Positions 43,502-56,274 of a stretch of DNA of 64,000 bases are shown piece by piece. The position numbers were made by a program, and so were the translations under genes. Positions within the stretch are counted from its first letter, which is position 1; each line of letters starts with the position of its first letter. Below the pieces are notes generated by a model, which was not told the DNA's origin, made no database searches, and saw nothing but the letters and a program-made list of their open reading frames with translations. The stretch is from Megalopta genalis (lineage: Eukaryota > Arthropoda > Insecta > Hymenoptera > Halictidae): NCBI RefSeq assembly GCF_051020955.1, contig NW_027476155.1:124001-188000 (forward strand). The letters run 5' to 3'.

Positions 43502-45503
43502 GGTCTCGTTGCCATTCTCAAGGGTTGCACGTCACGATGATGCAGAATCTACACTATGGTACAGCGGCAAAGGACGGTCCCAGCAACCCAAATACCGCAC
43601 CAACCCCTTATCAGTCAATTCCTATAATCCATATTACGGAGCCGCTCGAGGCAGAGGTGGCGCAGAAATCGGCAGGGCCTGAGGCGCCGGCGGACGCGAG
43701 GTATCCCGCGCTCTCCAGTCCTGGGACATCTATCCTGACCTGGCTCCTGCTCCAGCCTCCCCTTTTAGCAATATAAAAATGTCGAAACCACCTGTAGCGC
43801 CGTTTCAACCCCTTGACCCAGACTCCAAAAGACTATTTCAACTCCTTGGCCCAGGCTCCTATGCACCATTTCAACCCTTTGGCCCTGGCTCCAACGCACC
43901 GTTTCAACTACTTGGCCCAGATTCCAGTGCACCATTTCAACCCCTTGGCCCAGGCTACAATGCACCATTTCAACCCCTTGGCCCTGGCTCCAATGCAACG
44001 TTTCAACTCCTTGATCCAGATTCCAGTGCACCATTTCAACCCCTTGGCCCAGGCTCCAAAGGACTATTTCAACTCCTTAGCCCAGGCTCCAAAGGAATAT
44101 TTCAACTCCTTAGCCCTGCTCCAATGCACCATTTCAACTCCTAGGCCCAGGCTCCAAAGGACTATTTCAATCCCTTGGCCCTGGCTCCAACGCACCGTTT
44201 CAACTCCTTGGCCCAGATTCCAGTGCATCATTTCAACCTCTTGTCCCAGGCTCCAAAGGACTATTTCAATCCCTTAGCCTAGGCTCCAAAGGACTATTTC
44301 AACTCCTTGGCTCAGGCTTCAAAGGACCATTTCAACCCCTTGGCTCAGGCTCCAATGGACCGTTTCAATTCTTTGGCCCAGGCTCCAATGGACAATTTCA
44401 ACCCCTTGGTCCAGGTTCCAATGGACCGTTTCAACCCCTTCGCCCAGGCTCCAATGGAATGTTTCAACCCCTTGACCCAGGCCTCAATGGACCGTTTCAA
44501 CCCCTTGACCCAGGCAACAATGGACCATTTCAACCCCTTCGCTCAGGCTCCAGTGGACCATTTCAACCCCTTGACCTAGGCTCCAAGGCTCAATTGAGGA
44601 AGCTCGACCTCTTCGATCCGGCAGAGCCTAATTTCACATCGGTGAATCGTGGATTCCTCAACTATGATCTATCTGATCCATCGAAATCAATTTTCGAGGA
44701 CTTTAATACGGGAACATCGATGGTCCTCCGAGCTGACAAATACGACGACGACTCCAGTGAGGAGGATCCTGTTCCTCTTTACCACTCGGACTATCCCAGA
44801 AAACAGTTTGATTCGAGGACAGACGTTTTCGATCTTAGGAGACCAGCAGTACAGTTGAATAGAACCGAGTTGATCGATCCAAGGAATCCAGGATTACCGA
44901 TAGACCAAGCGAACCCCAGAAAAGTCAACATCTTGGGGCTGTGTTGAGCCAGGGACTTGTCGAGTTGCTGGAAGATCAGTCTAGGGACCTCAGAGTCGGT
45001 AAACCTCAGAAAGATCAAACTCGGGACAGCAGAATGGCGCAGAGACTTAGCGTATTGCCAGGGAACCAGTCCAGGGAGTCGAGGATGGCGCAAAACCATA
45101 ATCAACTTCAGGACCCTAGAATGACTCACGAGCTTGTACATGTCCAAGGGAATCAACTTAGGGACTCTAAGATGGCTGGTAGGTTCCGGCAGCATCAAGA
45201 TGCTCAGCCCAAGGACTTCAAGATGGCTAACAGGTTCGGCCAAGGCGATCAGTTTAGGAACATGAGGTTGGCTGACAAATTGATGACGAGGCTAAGGAGA
45301 AGAAGGATACCGTGGATGAAAAAAATGTTCCAATGAACGCGAACGACGGGATATTCCTAAGTCATATCGATTATGATCTGCCGGAGGAAATGACCACACA
45401 AACTCTGGAGATCGATATCATGCCTGTTACTCGACAGTCCGAAGACTACAATAGAAAGAGTCTAGTGAATTATTTTCACAGAGTTGGTGGTTTTTGCTTT
45501 TAA
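43502..45503 (+). CDS. Repeat-protein exon (11-residue PFQPLGPGSNG units), frame-disrupted
   Basis: A strong acceptor (tttttgatttcgtttcag) ends at 43,501. The frame from 43,503 reads VSLPFSRVARHDDAESTLWY and NPLSVNSYNPYYGAARGRGG, meets an in-frame TGA at 43,680, then continues with SWDIYPDLAPAP. It enters about 24 units of 33 bases (PFQPLGPGSNG/A) to 44,590. An acidic tail follows (YDDDSSEEDPVPLYHSDY), then a basic repeat (NQLRDSKMAGRF) and an end at LVNYFHRVGGFCF (45,503). Three one-base losses, at about 44,118, 44,938 and 45,282, each shift the frame by -1. The correct frame is otherwise open throughout. It resembles an extracellular Pro/Gly/Gln-rich structural or secreted protein, but no family is recognised. 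It could be a decaying gene or an assembly with missed bases. Upstream exons were not found. Confidence 0.55.
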
Positions 45504-45509
45504 TGGGAA

Positions 45510-46090
45510 TAATGGGGATTACTTTTAGTAATTGTTACTTTAAAATAGTGGATATTATTTTTAGTGGATTGGCAATTGTGTTTTATAGTGGATATTATTT
45601 TTATTATGTAAGTTAGTTACTTTACTAGTTACTTTCAATGTTGGGAATTATTTTTAAAGGATTGGCAACTGTTACTTTCAACATTAGGAATTATTGTGAC
45701 TAGATTAGAAATTGTCTCTTTCAATATTGGGAATTATTTTGACTAGATTGGAAATTGTCGCTTTCAATATTGGGAATTATTTTTAATAGATTGGCAATTT
45801 ATACTTTCAATACTGGGAATTATTTTTAATAGATTGGCAACTGTTATTTTCAATAGTGAAGATTACATTTAATAGATTGGCAATTACTGTTTTCAATAGT
45901 GGGGATTATTTTGACTAGATTGGCAATTATCACTTTCAATATTGGGAATTATTTTTAATACTTTGGCAATTGTCACTTTCAATAATGGGGATTATATTTA
46001 ACAGATTGGCAATTTCAATTCTTAGTAGTCGGGATTAGATTCATTAGTTTGGCAATTGTCACTTTCAATAATGAGAATTATTTTTCACCG
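45510..46090. repeat. 43-bp tandem repeat
   Basis: About 13 units of ctttcaatattgggaattat followed by ttttaatagattggcaatt-type sequence, 43 bases long. It begins right after the stop of the repeat-protein exon. Confidence 0.85.
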
Positions 46091-46466
46091 GTGAAATAAT
46101 GATGGCTGCTTTTTGTAATATGAAATTTGGAGGCTAAAAACGTATCGATGACAATTCTTGTGCATTTAGCTTCGAATTTAAGAGAATTATAGTTCTTAAT
46201 TAATTTGTTATAAATTGTTAATCAGTTGATTGTTAAATTGTTAAATTGTTAATGATTAAATTGTTAATCAGCATGACCAGTTTTTATTGTATTGTACAAA
46301 GACCTTAATAATAGAAACGATTATTTCTAGCAGAAATCCCTAAAAAATCATTTTATTAATGGGGAATCGAACGACGTGCAATCGACAAAAGGTCACTCAT
46401 TAGGCTTTCAATTTCGTAGAGCCATAGCCTTCTTTAGTGCTGTTTATTCACGTTTTCCCGATAAGA

Positions 46467-48110
46467 TCGAACAGTGAACTGTTAGATCTACGGAGGTCGT
46501 AAGTCTCCGATTCAATCGTGTATGACACCGAGTCTGCGCGATTCCCTATGACTCTTTCGAGTGATACGGATAGTAGATTGATAAAGAATGGTTTTAACAC
46601 TGACTGATATCAATAACACTATGTTTTAACATAACATAACAATTTTTAACGCTAGGGTGACTAACTGTACTTGGCTTAGAATGAATTGAGTTGATGGTGA
46701 GACTATCGATGTAATCTTGACCGAAGTCTTTACGCGTTGATGTCTGGTTATTATCTGTCCGTTCGTTGTCTGTTTTGTTTTTTAAGAAGAATCGTTAGCG
46801 GTGTGAAGTTTTTAATGAGACACTCGGATTCAATGTTTTTTCAAGTTATCCGGATCTAGAATGATCGGTTAAAAAATTGTGAACAAGGGAAAAAGTGACC
46901 ACCCCGAACTAATAGTCACTTGCAGGTATGAATCGTACGTGCGAGTGAATCTCGCAAAGAATCCGCCTGTCTCGAAGGTTGATCGTCGTAGGTAATAAGA
47001 CTGGGGAAAAAGATATTGCCTTGGGTAATCGGAGTTGTGGAGAAGGTAACGGGAATACGTGACGGTGAGAGAATTTTGGCGACCAGATGTAGGCAGCGTT
47101 GAAGGAAATATTACAGGCAGGAAATAACGGCTTTTCGGTATAATTAGATACTATTATTACGGTCGCTTATTTGTTTGTGGAAAGACGCTTGCAGTACAGA
47201 TAGAGTCGTTTGGTAATTTTCGGAATCTATTGTATGGTAGGGACGGTGTTGGGTCGAGCGGTCGAGCCACGTATGCTTTATTACTATAGGTAGCTTCTAT
47301 ATACTTTTAACGCGGAACAAAAAGTCTTAGTGGACATGAGGCGAAAAAAGATAGAATTACAATTGGCTTATGTGCAAATGCGTTAGGCACACATAAGATT
47401 ATGCCTACTGTAATTTATAAATATAAAAACCTAAGAGCTTTGAAACATGTACTTTCATTACCTTACAGGCAGGAAATAACGGCTTTTCGGATAATTAGAT
47501 ACTATCGTTACGGTCGCTTATTTGTGTGTGGAAAGACGCTTGCAGTACAGATGGTGTCGTTTGGTAATTTTCGGAATCTTTTGTATGCTTATGCCCCGAC
47601 GGTATTGGGTCAAGCGGTCGAGCCGCGTATGCTTTATTAATATAGATAGCTTCTATAATACTTTTAACGCGGAACAATTGCAGTTTCTAAGTTTATGATT
47701 TTTTCGAGCCGTCTTCTTTCCGGCAATAAAGTCATTTCTGCATTTTCGAGTAAAGCACGCCTCATCGGCAGCATTTTTTATAACAGGGTCGTTAGCACGC
47801 ACCGCTTCGGTCGCCCGTCCAGTGTTTCTTGCTACCTGCGGCACTGCGTGCTACGTCACTTTTACATCCCCTTTCATCGCGTCACTGGTCAATCAATTTC
47901 TAGTCTTCTGTCCACGAAACGGTATAAAAGCTCGAAACCGATTCTTCTCTTTGTCATTGGTCATGAATTATGAGTCATTGTGTCATTAGTCATCGGCCAT
48001 TGGTGTCTTGTGTCTTGTTCGCTCAGTAAGTGTCAGTTAAAATAAAACAGCTGTTCATCTTTAATTAGACGAACAGCGATACTAATTAATTCCGTCGCTC
48101 AGCGTAATTG
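46467..48110. mobile_element. Composite repeat, copy A
   Basis: It starts tcgaacagtgaactgttaga and matches 61,702 onward nearly base for base over about 390 bases, then again to about 47,900. The internal order is leader, unit U (47,111-47,317), a captured Tigger transposase piece (47,318-47,462), unit U again (47,463-47,675), then a segment with a 60-codon minus-strand frame. A tail holds TATAAAAG at about 47,925, AATAAA at about 48,045 and a ctgttcatc...gacgaacag hairpin (48,050-48,076). The right end is uncertain. The TATA and AATAAA arrangement suggests an LTR or promoter-like region; element class is unresolved. Confidence 0.6.
47318..47462 (+). pseudogene. Captured Tigger transposase fragment (copy A)
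   Basis: It reads KSLSGHEAKKDRITIGLCAN followed by ALGTHKIMPTVIYKYKNLRA and LKHVLSLP, the segment between the first and second catalytic Asp of Tigger/pogo DDE transposases. The frame is intact for 48 codons but cut on both sides by unit U. It is closely similar to 63,205-63,350, where the piece sits in its native gene context. Confidence 0.8.
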
Positions 48111-48589
48111 GCCTTACAACCCGAGAGATTTTGTAATCGCGGAGTTTTAGTATTGGGTATACTCGACGTGCACCCTACAAACAATGATAACTATTTTTAC
48201 TAACATCATATTTAAAGGTTAATAATGTATAGCTGGTAATCCTGATATATTAAAATTTGAATTTAAAAGAATTACAACAGAATAATGAATTCTTATCTAC
48301 TTTAAATAGAATAGTAATTACTGTTTCCATGTATTTTTATCGTCAGTTATGAATACTGTAATAGTCGTTAAATTTGATTAAATATTATTGTTATTATGCA
48401 AATAGAATACAGATTCATTTACAATAACTGTTATCGTATACGAATTAATTTTATATGCTTTTAGAGATTACTGATTATTGAAACATTAGACAAGTCCAAT
48501 TAATAATATTACAATTAGAGCGATTGAAAGTGACACAAAATTTAATGTAAATAAAATCAAAATAATTTTTCTAATAATGCGGGACTTGA
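48111..48589. other. AT-rich spacer, no gene
   Basis: Nothing recognised. Confidence 0.35.
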
Positions 48590-49340
48590 AAAAATAGTTG
48601 TGCCCTGTTATGATTTATGCAACAAACTGTTACAAAATTGACACAATTGAGAACAAAATAATTTATTCCAATAATGTAGAAGTTGCAATGTTTAAAAATA
48701 TCTACAAAATTAAAGAAACTACAAAAAACTTATTGAAACAGGAAATGACTCTTGCAACAATGTTGACGTTAAAACAAGGACTGTGTTCCACTATAATTTA
48801 TGCAACAAACTAGTCTACGTCAAAATGAAAAACCAGAAACATTAAAAAACACCGTAAAAGTTTAAATTTGGTACAAGTTAAAACAAAATAATTCTTGCAA
48901 CTATTAATCAACGAAGTGAAAAACAACGAAAAAGGTTGACACGATTAAGAACAATGCGATTTGTTTTTCAAATATCATAAATATTAAAAATCCACTCAAA
49001 ATAAAAAAACTCGCATTTTGTAAAGACAAAATAATTGTTCCAGCAATGTCGAAGTTAAAATATGAGCTCTGTCTCGCTACGGTTTATGCAATAAATTAAT
49101 CTACTTCGAAGTAAAGAACGGCAAGAAAACTAGACATGATTAGGAACAATGCGATTTAATTTAAAAAAATCGTGAATATTAAAAATCTGCTTAATAATAG
49201 GAAAACTCACACAAATAAAGACAAGACAACAATATCGATGTTAAAAAATGAGCTGTGTCTCGCTACGGTTTACGCAACAAATTAAACTACTCTGAAATTA
49301 AAAACAACGAAAAAATTGACATGATTGAGAACAATGCGAT
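48590..49340. repeat. Degenerate satellite-like repeat, about 182 bp
   Basis: The phrase gctacggtttatgcaacaaa (or close) recurs at about 48,612, 48,795, 49,077 and 49,262. Each is followed by attaatctac, aaacaacgaaaaa, gacatgattgagaacaatgcgattt and attaaaaatc phrases. Two intervals are about 182 bases and one is longer, so a part may be lost or inserted. Confidence 0.65.
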
Positions 49341-51172
49341 TTGTTCTGTAAAAATCATAAATATTAAAAATCTGTTGAAAAATAAAAAAGACTCACACGA
49401 GTAAATGCGAGATCGTTTTCCCAACAATATGAACGGCGAAAATGTAGCTGTTCCTTTTGGATAGACAACTGGATAAGTCCCCTTAATAGAAACGATCTGA
49501 CACGTGCTACGTCGCAGCTGTTCTCTCCGTTCCGACGGCGTAGTTCCAATCAAAACCCGGCGGAGATAAGAAAAGTTCATGGTTTCCGATGAAAGGAAGA
49601 ACCCGAGATTGAGACTTAGTTTTACAGACACACAGAGGGTGGAGAAAGTATCCGTACGTTGCGGATGAAAGAAATAATCCCTGCGCGGAATCGCAGAACA
49701 GCTTAAGGTGAACGGAAACGACCGACGAAACCAACTTCTGCCCGGTCAGCTGTGGCTCGATCTACGGTGTATTGAAATCTCTCAACAGTTTGTTGATCAA
49801 ACGAACACCGTCCTCGCTTCTCCAGATCCAAGAATCAATTTTTTTTCCGCGTCCGAACGCTGAACGTCGACGTTGAAAAATGTTTAATTGGTGTTTTTGA
49901 TCAATTTCTTGTTCTAATAATTGTAACGTCGACGCGGCAAAACCGACAACCATAATGGCGTACGACATTGTTTAAAAGTCTATTTTATTTGGATAATTAT
50001 TTTGTACAGTAGAACTTCGGTTATGCGAATTAATTATAACAACGTGGACGTTTGCATAATGGAACAATTACTTAGTATTAGTTATACAAGCAGTATAATT
50101 AGTATTACTTATACAGCAGATTTTGGGGTACCCTGTAGTGTTCAGCAGCATCGTTATTGTATTTTTCAGATATAGTAATCAGTGTTTATTGATTTGTGTA
50201 ATAAATAAGATTATATTCAGTATTAATAATAATAACAATAATAATAATAATTTTATTTCAATCCATACTTTCGCATTGAAGTTTCGAGTGTTTTTACAGT
50301 TACTTAAATTTTTTTATTACACTGTTTTGTATTCAATAATACAGATATAGTATATAATTATACTACATCTGTACTATTGAACACAATAGTATGTCGTATA
50401 AAGCTTGATTTAGACTGTGACACCAGTTCGTATAATAAAGGCTGCCAATAACAGTTAATTTTTTAAATTTAATGTCGTTAAAAAAATTGTAGCATATTTA
50501 ATTTCCTAATCAATGTTTCGTTAAATATTTTATCTGGACGAATGTCTTAAAATATTTCCTAAAACAGGCCTGTTATATAATATTGCATAAATACCTGCTC
50601 ACGATCTAATTTCCAATTGCAATGACTCGAACAGTATTCCATTGATACCATTCTTTTAATGTTAACCGTTTAATTTCATTAATCTCTCATTTCTGTACCC
50701 ACGTGACTGAATAAAACACTTAATAATACATTACATAATTACAATATTCATGGAAATTCTCGTCCTCGTACATCATATTACAAAAATTAAAATTGGAGAA
50801 TTTCCTTTATCATCGAAAAGATTTTTCATTATAAAAATAAAATAAAAACGCTGTTAATCCTTTGTTAATTTATATGTTTTCTTGAATTTAGGAACCAGCA
50901 CTAATAATAAATGAGTAACTAAATGAATAATAAGTAAATCTGTCGAATTTTATAATTAGACATATCTAATTAGATATGTTTTATAATTGTAATGTTATTA
51001 TAATACGATTAGACTAAATAATTATATTATAATGTTATAATAGAATTGTTTACGAATGATATTCTATAAATACGACGATTATCAAATATATAATTTTGTA
51101 TATAAAATTTTTTATGATTTTTGTGAAATGCGTTTATAATTTTGGTAAGATGTTTTTATAATCTTTATTAAA
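49341..51172. other. No supported gene
   Basis: Minus-strand frames at 49,287-49,734 and 49,762-49,968 (QLLEQEIDQKHQLNIFQRRR) look somewhat protein-like but match no family I can name. A small AAT/AAC microsatellite lies at 50,224-50,252. The rest is AT-rich. Confidence 0.35.
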
Positions 51173-51177
51173 TGTTT

Positions 51178-51397
51178 TGTTAGGGATATCTTCGTATCCC
51201 TTAGTGCCTCATCCTGGCCGCCCCGAGGTCGTCGCCGACGCGTCACCGGCGCGTCCACCGCGTACCACTCTGCTTGTTTCTTATGGTCACAGTCTGTGGG
51301 ACCCATGTGCACGCTAGCCACGTTTTGTACTAATGTTTATTAAACCACGTTGTGTTAAGTAATTAACCTGTGTCTCTCACTTCCATACCTCTTATCA
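51178..51397. mobile_element. Probable solo LTR (220 bp)
   Basis: It starts TGTTAGGGATATC and ends CTTATCA, with a 5-bp duplication TGTTT on both sides (51,173-51,177 and 51,398-51,402). It is GC-rich inside AT-rich DNA. The TGTTAG start and size are common in Ty1/copia LTRs. The flanking repeat contains TGTTT by itself, which weakens the duplication evidence. Confidence 0.55.
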
Positions 51398-51402
51398 TGT
51401 TT

Positions 51403-51550
51403 CTATCATTTTTAGAAAATGTTTCCTCGATTAATAAAATGTAGTTATAATTCTTACAAAATGTAGTTGTAATTCTTACAAAATGTAGTTATAATTCTTA
51501 GAAAATGTTTCTATAATTCTTATAAAATGTTTAAATAACTTTTATAAAAT
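51403..51550. repeat. 22-bp tandem repeat
   Basis: Units of aaaatgtagttataattctt plus two bases, six or so copies. Related units occur left of the solo LTR (51,110-51,172), so the LTR inserted into this array. Confidence 0.75.
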
Positions 51551-54500
51551 GAATGATGAGAAGTTTGATACAAAATTTGCAAGCTTTCCGTGAGATTAGG
51601 GTTATCCAGAAGTTCTGGAAAAATATTAATCCTTCGCTCCTGCGTTGTCATATTTTCGTTTCGTTATCGGATATAAATGATTCAGCTAGAGCCGATAATC
51701 GAATGCTTTTTTCGAATACAAAAGTGAGTTTGGTTTTTATTTCCTGTGGATTGAGATTCTCTTCGCTCTGCGTGAATACATTGGCATGCATATCATACTA
51801 ACTGTTGTTGCTGCAGACTGCATTGATTTTAATCGCGCAAATTTTCTCATATATTACCATCGAAATCTAACATGAGTATTTCAACGAGATTTAATGTGCA
51901 GTAATATTAGATTAAAAATTACAAAATTTAAATTTGTTGCATTCAATTCATTTATTTTGTGTATAATAATCTAGTTTTATTTTGAGTTTATTCAATATTT
52001 ATAGTTTATATACATAATTATTTATAGTTCATTTAGAACTCTTTTTACATGTACACAATTATTTATATCTTTTATACGATTTATTCTATATACACATACG
52101 TAATTATTTATATTTTATTCAGGGTATATTTTATACGATATATTTTATACAATTATTCATATTTTATTTCTAATTTACTCTATATGTACATAATTATTAA
52201 TGTCTTCTCGAAAATATACATATCTACATGTAATTTTAGTGACGCCTTATTTCAAATTCATTTTGTATAAACATAATTGTTTATGCTTTATTTATTTGTT
52301 CTATATACGCATCATTACATATGCTTTAATTAAATGCTGTCTTAATTGTTATACTTTAAAATTGATTTTATGCGTAACTATTCAAATTTGACTTAAATTT
52401 TTCGACAAGATATATTAACGCAACAAACATTCCAAAAATAAAATTGACATTCGCGTAAACGATTCTTGAAAGTATTTCTATTTTAATAAATCAAATACTT
52501 GCTCGCCTCGAAATGCAATCAGCCATTTTGCATACAAACATTTGAGCGGAACACTGAATTGACATCCGCAAACTTAGAACTTCGAGTAACAAAACAACGG
52601 CTCCATTTCTTGATAAAAATCAAATTTCCCTTTCCAGCTTTATCCATTTCTTTTACCGTACTGTTTTAGAATTTTTCATATATTCCACGCCGGGGAACCG
52701 CTACACTCCAGCAGATTAACAATCTTTTTGTTTCTCCTCTCGTTCGGAGAACAAAGCAGGTTGATTTTATGGCCGCCATGCAATCTTTCGAGAGCGCGTT
52801 GCAAGAAGCAGTATAATTTCCGACAGAACCATTCCTCTGGCGTGGAAAGAATTTTACAGACTATTCCGGCTTCAGCTAATCTGTCCACAAAGTTTTAAGT
52901 CCATGATCTTATTACTCTCGTTTCGAAAAATGACCGAAGATCAATTTCTGTTTTGGTTGTTCCGATTTTTAGAAAAACACTTCTATATAAAAGAATATTC
53001 GTACGTTCGTATAATTTTTCCTAAATAAACAGCGAGAATGGGATACTTTTAGATCATTTAAAAGTTATTCATTAATAATATTATTAATATTAATATTATT
53101 CATATATTAACAATTTTATTATTAATACTAAAACATTTCAAAATTTCATATATTTGATTAATCATTTAATTGATTAATCAATTAAATTAAACTTGCAAAG
53201 CAAAGTAATATGACATCGATTACTATTTCAACATTCTTATCTATTGCAAATCTTAATAGAATTAAGAAACTTTTATGAATGAGCATAGAAATTAGATTTT
53301 AAATAATTTTGTCACTCGCATACAGGTGACGTAGTCAAAGTGTTAATGATGCAATTAATATAATTTAATAGTTTCACTTAAGTTGGATACGTTAGAATTA
53401 ACAGTTAATTTTTGTATAAATAATTTCGAAAATGAATATCTTATCGGTGTTTGGGTCAAAATAATTGGTACAAGTAGCTTTTTCAAGTGTCGGTAATTGG
53501 GACATCTGCATTATTTTTATTCTTCATTAATTTCACATCAAATTTATGCTTTCTACAAGTATTTATATATATATATGCAACAGATGAACAAAAAATCATG
53601 CTTAATGTGTCGGTAATTGGGACCCTTACCCTACAGTGCACGTTACAGTGCATTCTTCTAGAGCACATTGAGCGTTACAAAATAATATACATCCTCGTCC
53701 AAAAGTATTGGAACTATATTTATTTAGCATAAATTATAATATTAAAAATAAACAAACATGGAAAATAAAGAAGAAATAAAGAAGAAGTAAATTTAAGAAT
53801 AAGTTAAAATATTTCAGGCAATTTCCTATCGAATTTTCTGCAAGCCTTCTGATACTTTTGTAGGGGGGTGTACGAAGCACCCGGACACCGAGCGACTGCG
53901 ATCTCTTTAAAAATCGAACGAGAATCAACGTTCTTGGAGAAAAAGCGCTCGTTTACGATTTGGTCCAGCAATTAATAATTAGTTTATTGGGTTGTTGGCG
54001 GTGAAACGTGCTCGACGTGCGGAACGCTTTAATTGAAATTGGAGCAGAAGCGGCTCCGTGGTCAATATTCCATGAATATTTTGCACTTGCGAAAGAACTC
54101 CATGAATGCCACCTCCTCTGCCGGCATTATTAAATCGCCGGCGTCTACCGTAATGTATTGTGCGTTACGTATTGTCGGTGTATGAAAACAAGCGCGAACG
54201 GCGCCGCGCCGCGCCGGGATAAAGGGAACGCAACCATAATATGCTGACGATAATGAAAGTGTGTTGCCGGCAAGAACGGTCAAAAGTGCCCTAAATTCGG
54301 CTCGCCGCGATGTCGAAATACGATGAAGCTACAAATAACTTGTGCCAGCAGAAACCACCGCCTGCCGAAATATGGCTTTGCAATCGTTATTTGCAACGTT
54401 GTTTGTTAAATACGGGCCTTGAAACGCGACGCGGGCGACCTTTACCGCGATTCCGTGCCAATTCCCGTGATTCCGTATTTAATTGTTGAGAAAATATTAT

Positions 54501-55849
54501 TAGCAACGTTATAAGCAATTATTATTATTTTTATTATTTAAATTGGTTTCTTTCATGAATTCGGACGTATTTTGAACGAAGACTTTGTGGAAATTGTGGA
54601 AGCTTTCATTGGACGGATGTTTTTTTAAACATTGTTTATACCGGCCTTTATTGGCAAATTTTTGACAATGGATTCGTTGATAAATTTTGTCAGTATCTGA
54701 TTTATTATACTTGTTTCTTATTTTTGGAATTGTAACTCAATTGTGATTATAAATGTTAATTGAAAATTCGATATTATTTCACTTTATATATAAGTACGAT
54801 TGTAATATTCAATCTTACTAACTTGGGCACACTTACAATGAAAATCATATAAAAGACTATGACTTTTCTTTTTGGCTTCTTTAATATTATAACTTTTAAC
54901 AGCAACTTTCATTGTAAGTTAATTGTGATTTAATATCATTGATATTTCAATCAATTAATTTCAATCAGAACTTTGATTTCAATTATCGATATTTATTAAA
55001 AATTTGCGGTAACCTCAATGTTATTATTACTGTAATTTTCAAGTTACTTTGGGCACGATTTCAATAAAAATTGTGTAGGAACTGTATTTGAATGATCTTA
55101 ATTCTTTTCCTTCATTTGATGTTGCAACTTTTAATAGCACATTTAATTGTATCTCTTATAATTTACTACCATTATCTTCAGAACAAAAATTGTAATTTAA
55201 TTATGATTTACAATAAATACAAGTATCCAATACATTCGAATATACTGTAATTCGAATATACCGTGTCGAATATACTGAATATACTGTAATTATCAGACTG
55301 CAGACTTTTATGCATTTATGGCAAAAATGTGTCACACTGTTTTCGACTTATCAAAACTATTCCAAGAAACAATTTATTTTTACACAATGTAGATATTTCT
55401 TACAACCGTGTTGGAAAATTGATATTTTGCATAAAGATCCGCAGTTTAGTAATTACAATTATATGAAAACTCGATAAAAATTATAATAACTCCTTGACAA
55501 GATAATTTAAGAGGCTTGTCTTAAATAGAACACCCTGTATAACTAGCGTTGACATTTCCAAAATATCACCGTAAACATAAACATGTTCAACTTTCTGAAC
55601 AAACCCTCCTCAGGCCGTCGTAAAGAAGCAAGCTAACAATAAGTAAATAAAACCGCAGCGTTCATTCGACAGAAAAGTGTACTTTGCAAGTGCAGGGACG
55701 TACTCCTTGGAAAAAAGATCACACTCCCCGACGTTTGAGCTTGACACACAATGTAAAATTACCTTGTTCAACTTTCTCCTATTTACTACAGAAACAGCGG
55801 CTCTCTCGAAATACCATCGTTCCGACTATTGTACATACAATTTCATTCT
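51551..55849. other. Gene-free stretch with scattered short repeats
   Basis: AT-rich, with CpG-rich patches at 52,680-52,900 and 53,860-54,480. A minus-strand frame at 52,676-52,888 (VDRLAEAGIVCKILSTPEEW) reads somewhat like protein but has no splice support. The phrase gtgtcggtaattgggac appears twice, at about 53,488 and 53,609. acaccctgtataacta at 55,531 resembles insect transposon ends. No gene is called. Confidence 0.35.
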
Positions 55850-56100
55850 CAGCCTCAGTCTAAGTCTCAGTCTAAGTCTCAGTCTCATTCTTAGCCCCAT
55901 TCTCAGACTCACTCCCATTCACAGTCTTACACTCAGTCTTAATCTGAGTCCCATTCTCGGTTTCAGACCCATTCTCAGACCCATTCTCAGACCTATTCTC
56001 AATCCCATTCTCAGCCTCATTTTCAGCCCCATTCTCAGTCCCATTTTCAGTCTCATTCTCAGATTCATTCTTATTCTTATTCTCGCCCTCATCCTCATTT
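55850..56100. repeat. CTCAGT/CTCATT hexamer array
   Basis: About 40 hexamers (ctcagt, ctcatt, cccatt variants), upstream of the secreted-protein gene promoter. Open frames on both strands are due to the six-base unit. Confidence 0.85.
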
Positions 56101-56209
56101 CCCGAAGCCAGTCCCCGCCCGTGCTGCTCTACGTCGGAATTCAGCACGCTCAGCACTATTGCGTTCCGGAAAAAAGTGCGTGAGCGGTGTCGTCACACCG
56201 AAAAATCGG

Positions 56210-56246
56210 TTTAAAAGCCAGCCAAATCGTCCAAGCATTCAGTTCG
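56210..56246 (+). promoter_or_regulatory. TATA box and initiator of the secreted-protein gene
   Basis: TTTAAAAG at 56,210-56,217 is followed by an insect-type initiator TCAGTT, with start A at 56,241, about 31 bases downstream. The spacing is ideal. The resulting 5' UTR is 34 bases. Confidence 0.7.
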
Positions 56247-56274
56247 CTACGATTGTTCAACCGATTCTACATCG

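Noticed and set aside
43525..43776. Frame beginning at 43,525 as the start of the repeat protein
   Set aside because: It is out of frame with the repeats; the acceptor-linked frame from 43,503 reads more like protein and joins the repeat frame.
44791..45243. 150-codon minus-strand frame opposite the repeat-protein exon
   Set aside because: The plus strand has the acceptor and coherent repeat frame; the minus frame is a mirror of a repetitive coding region.
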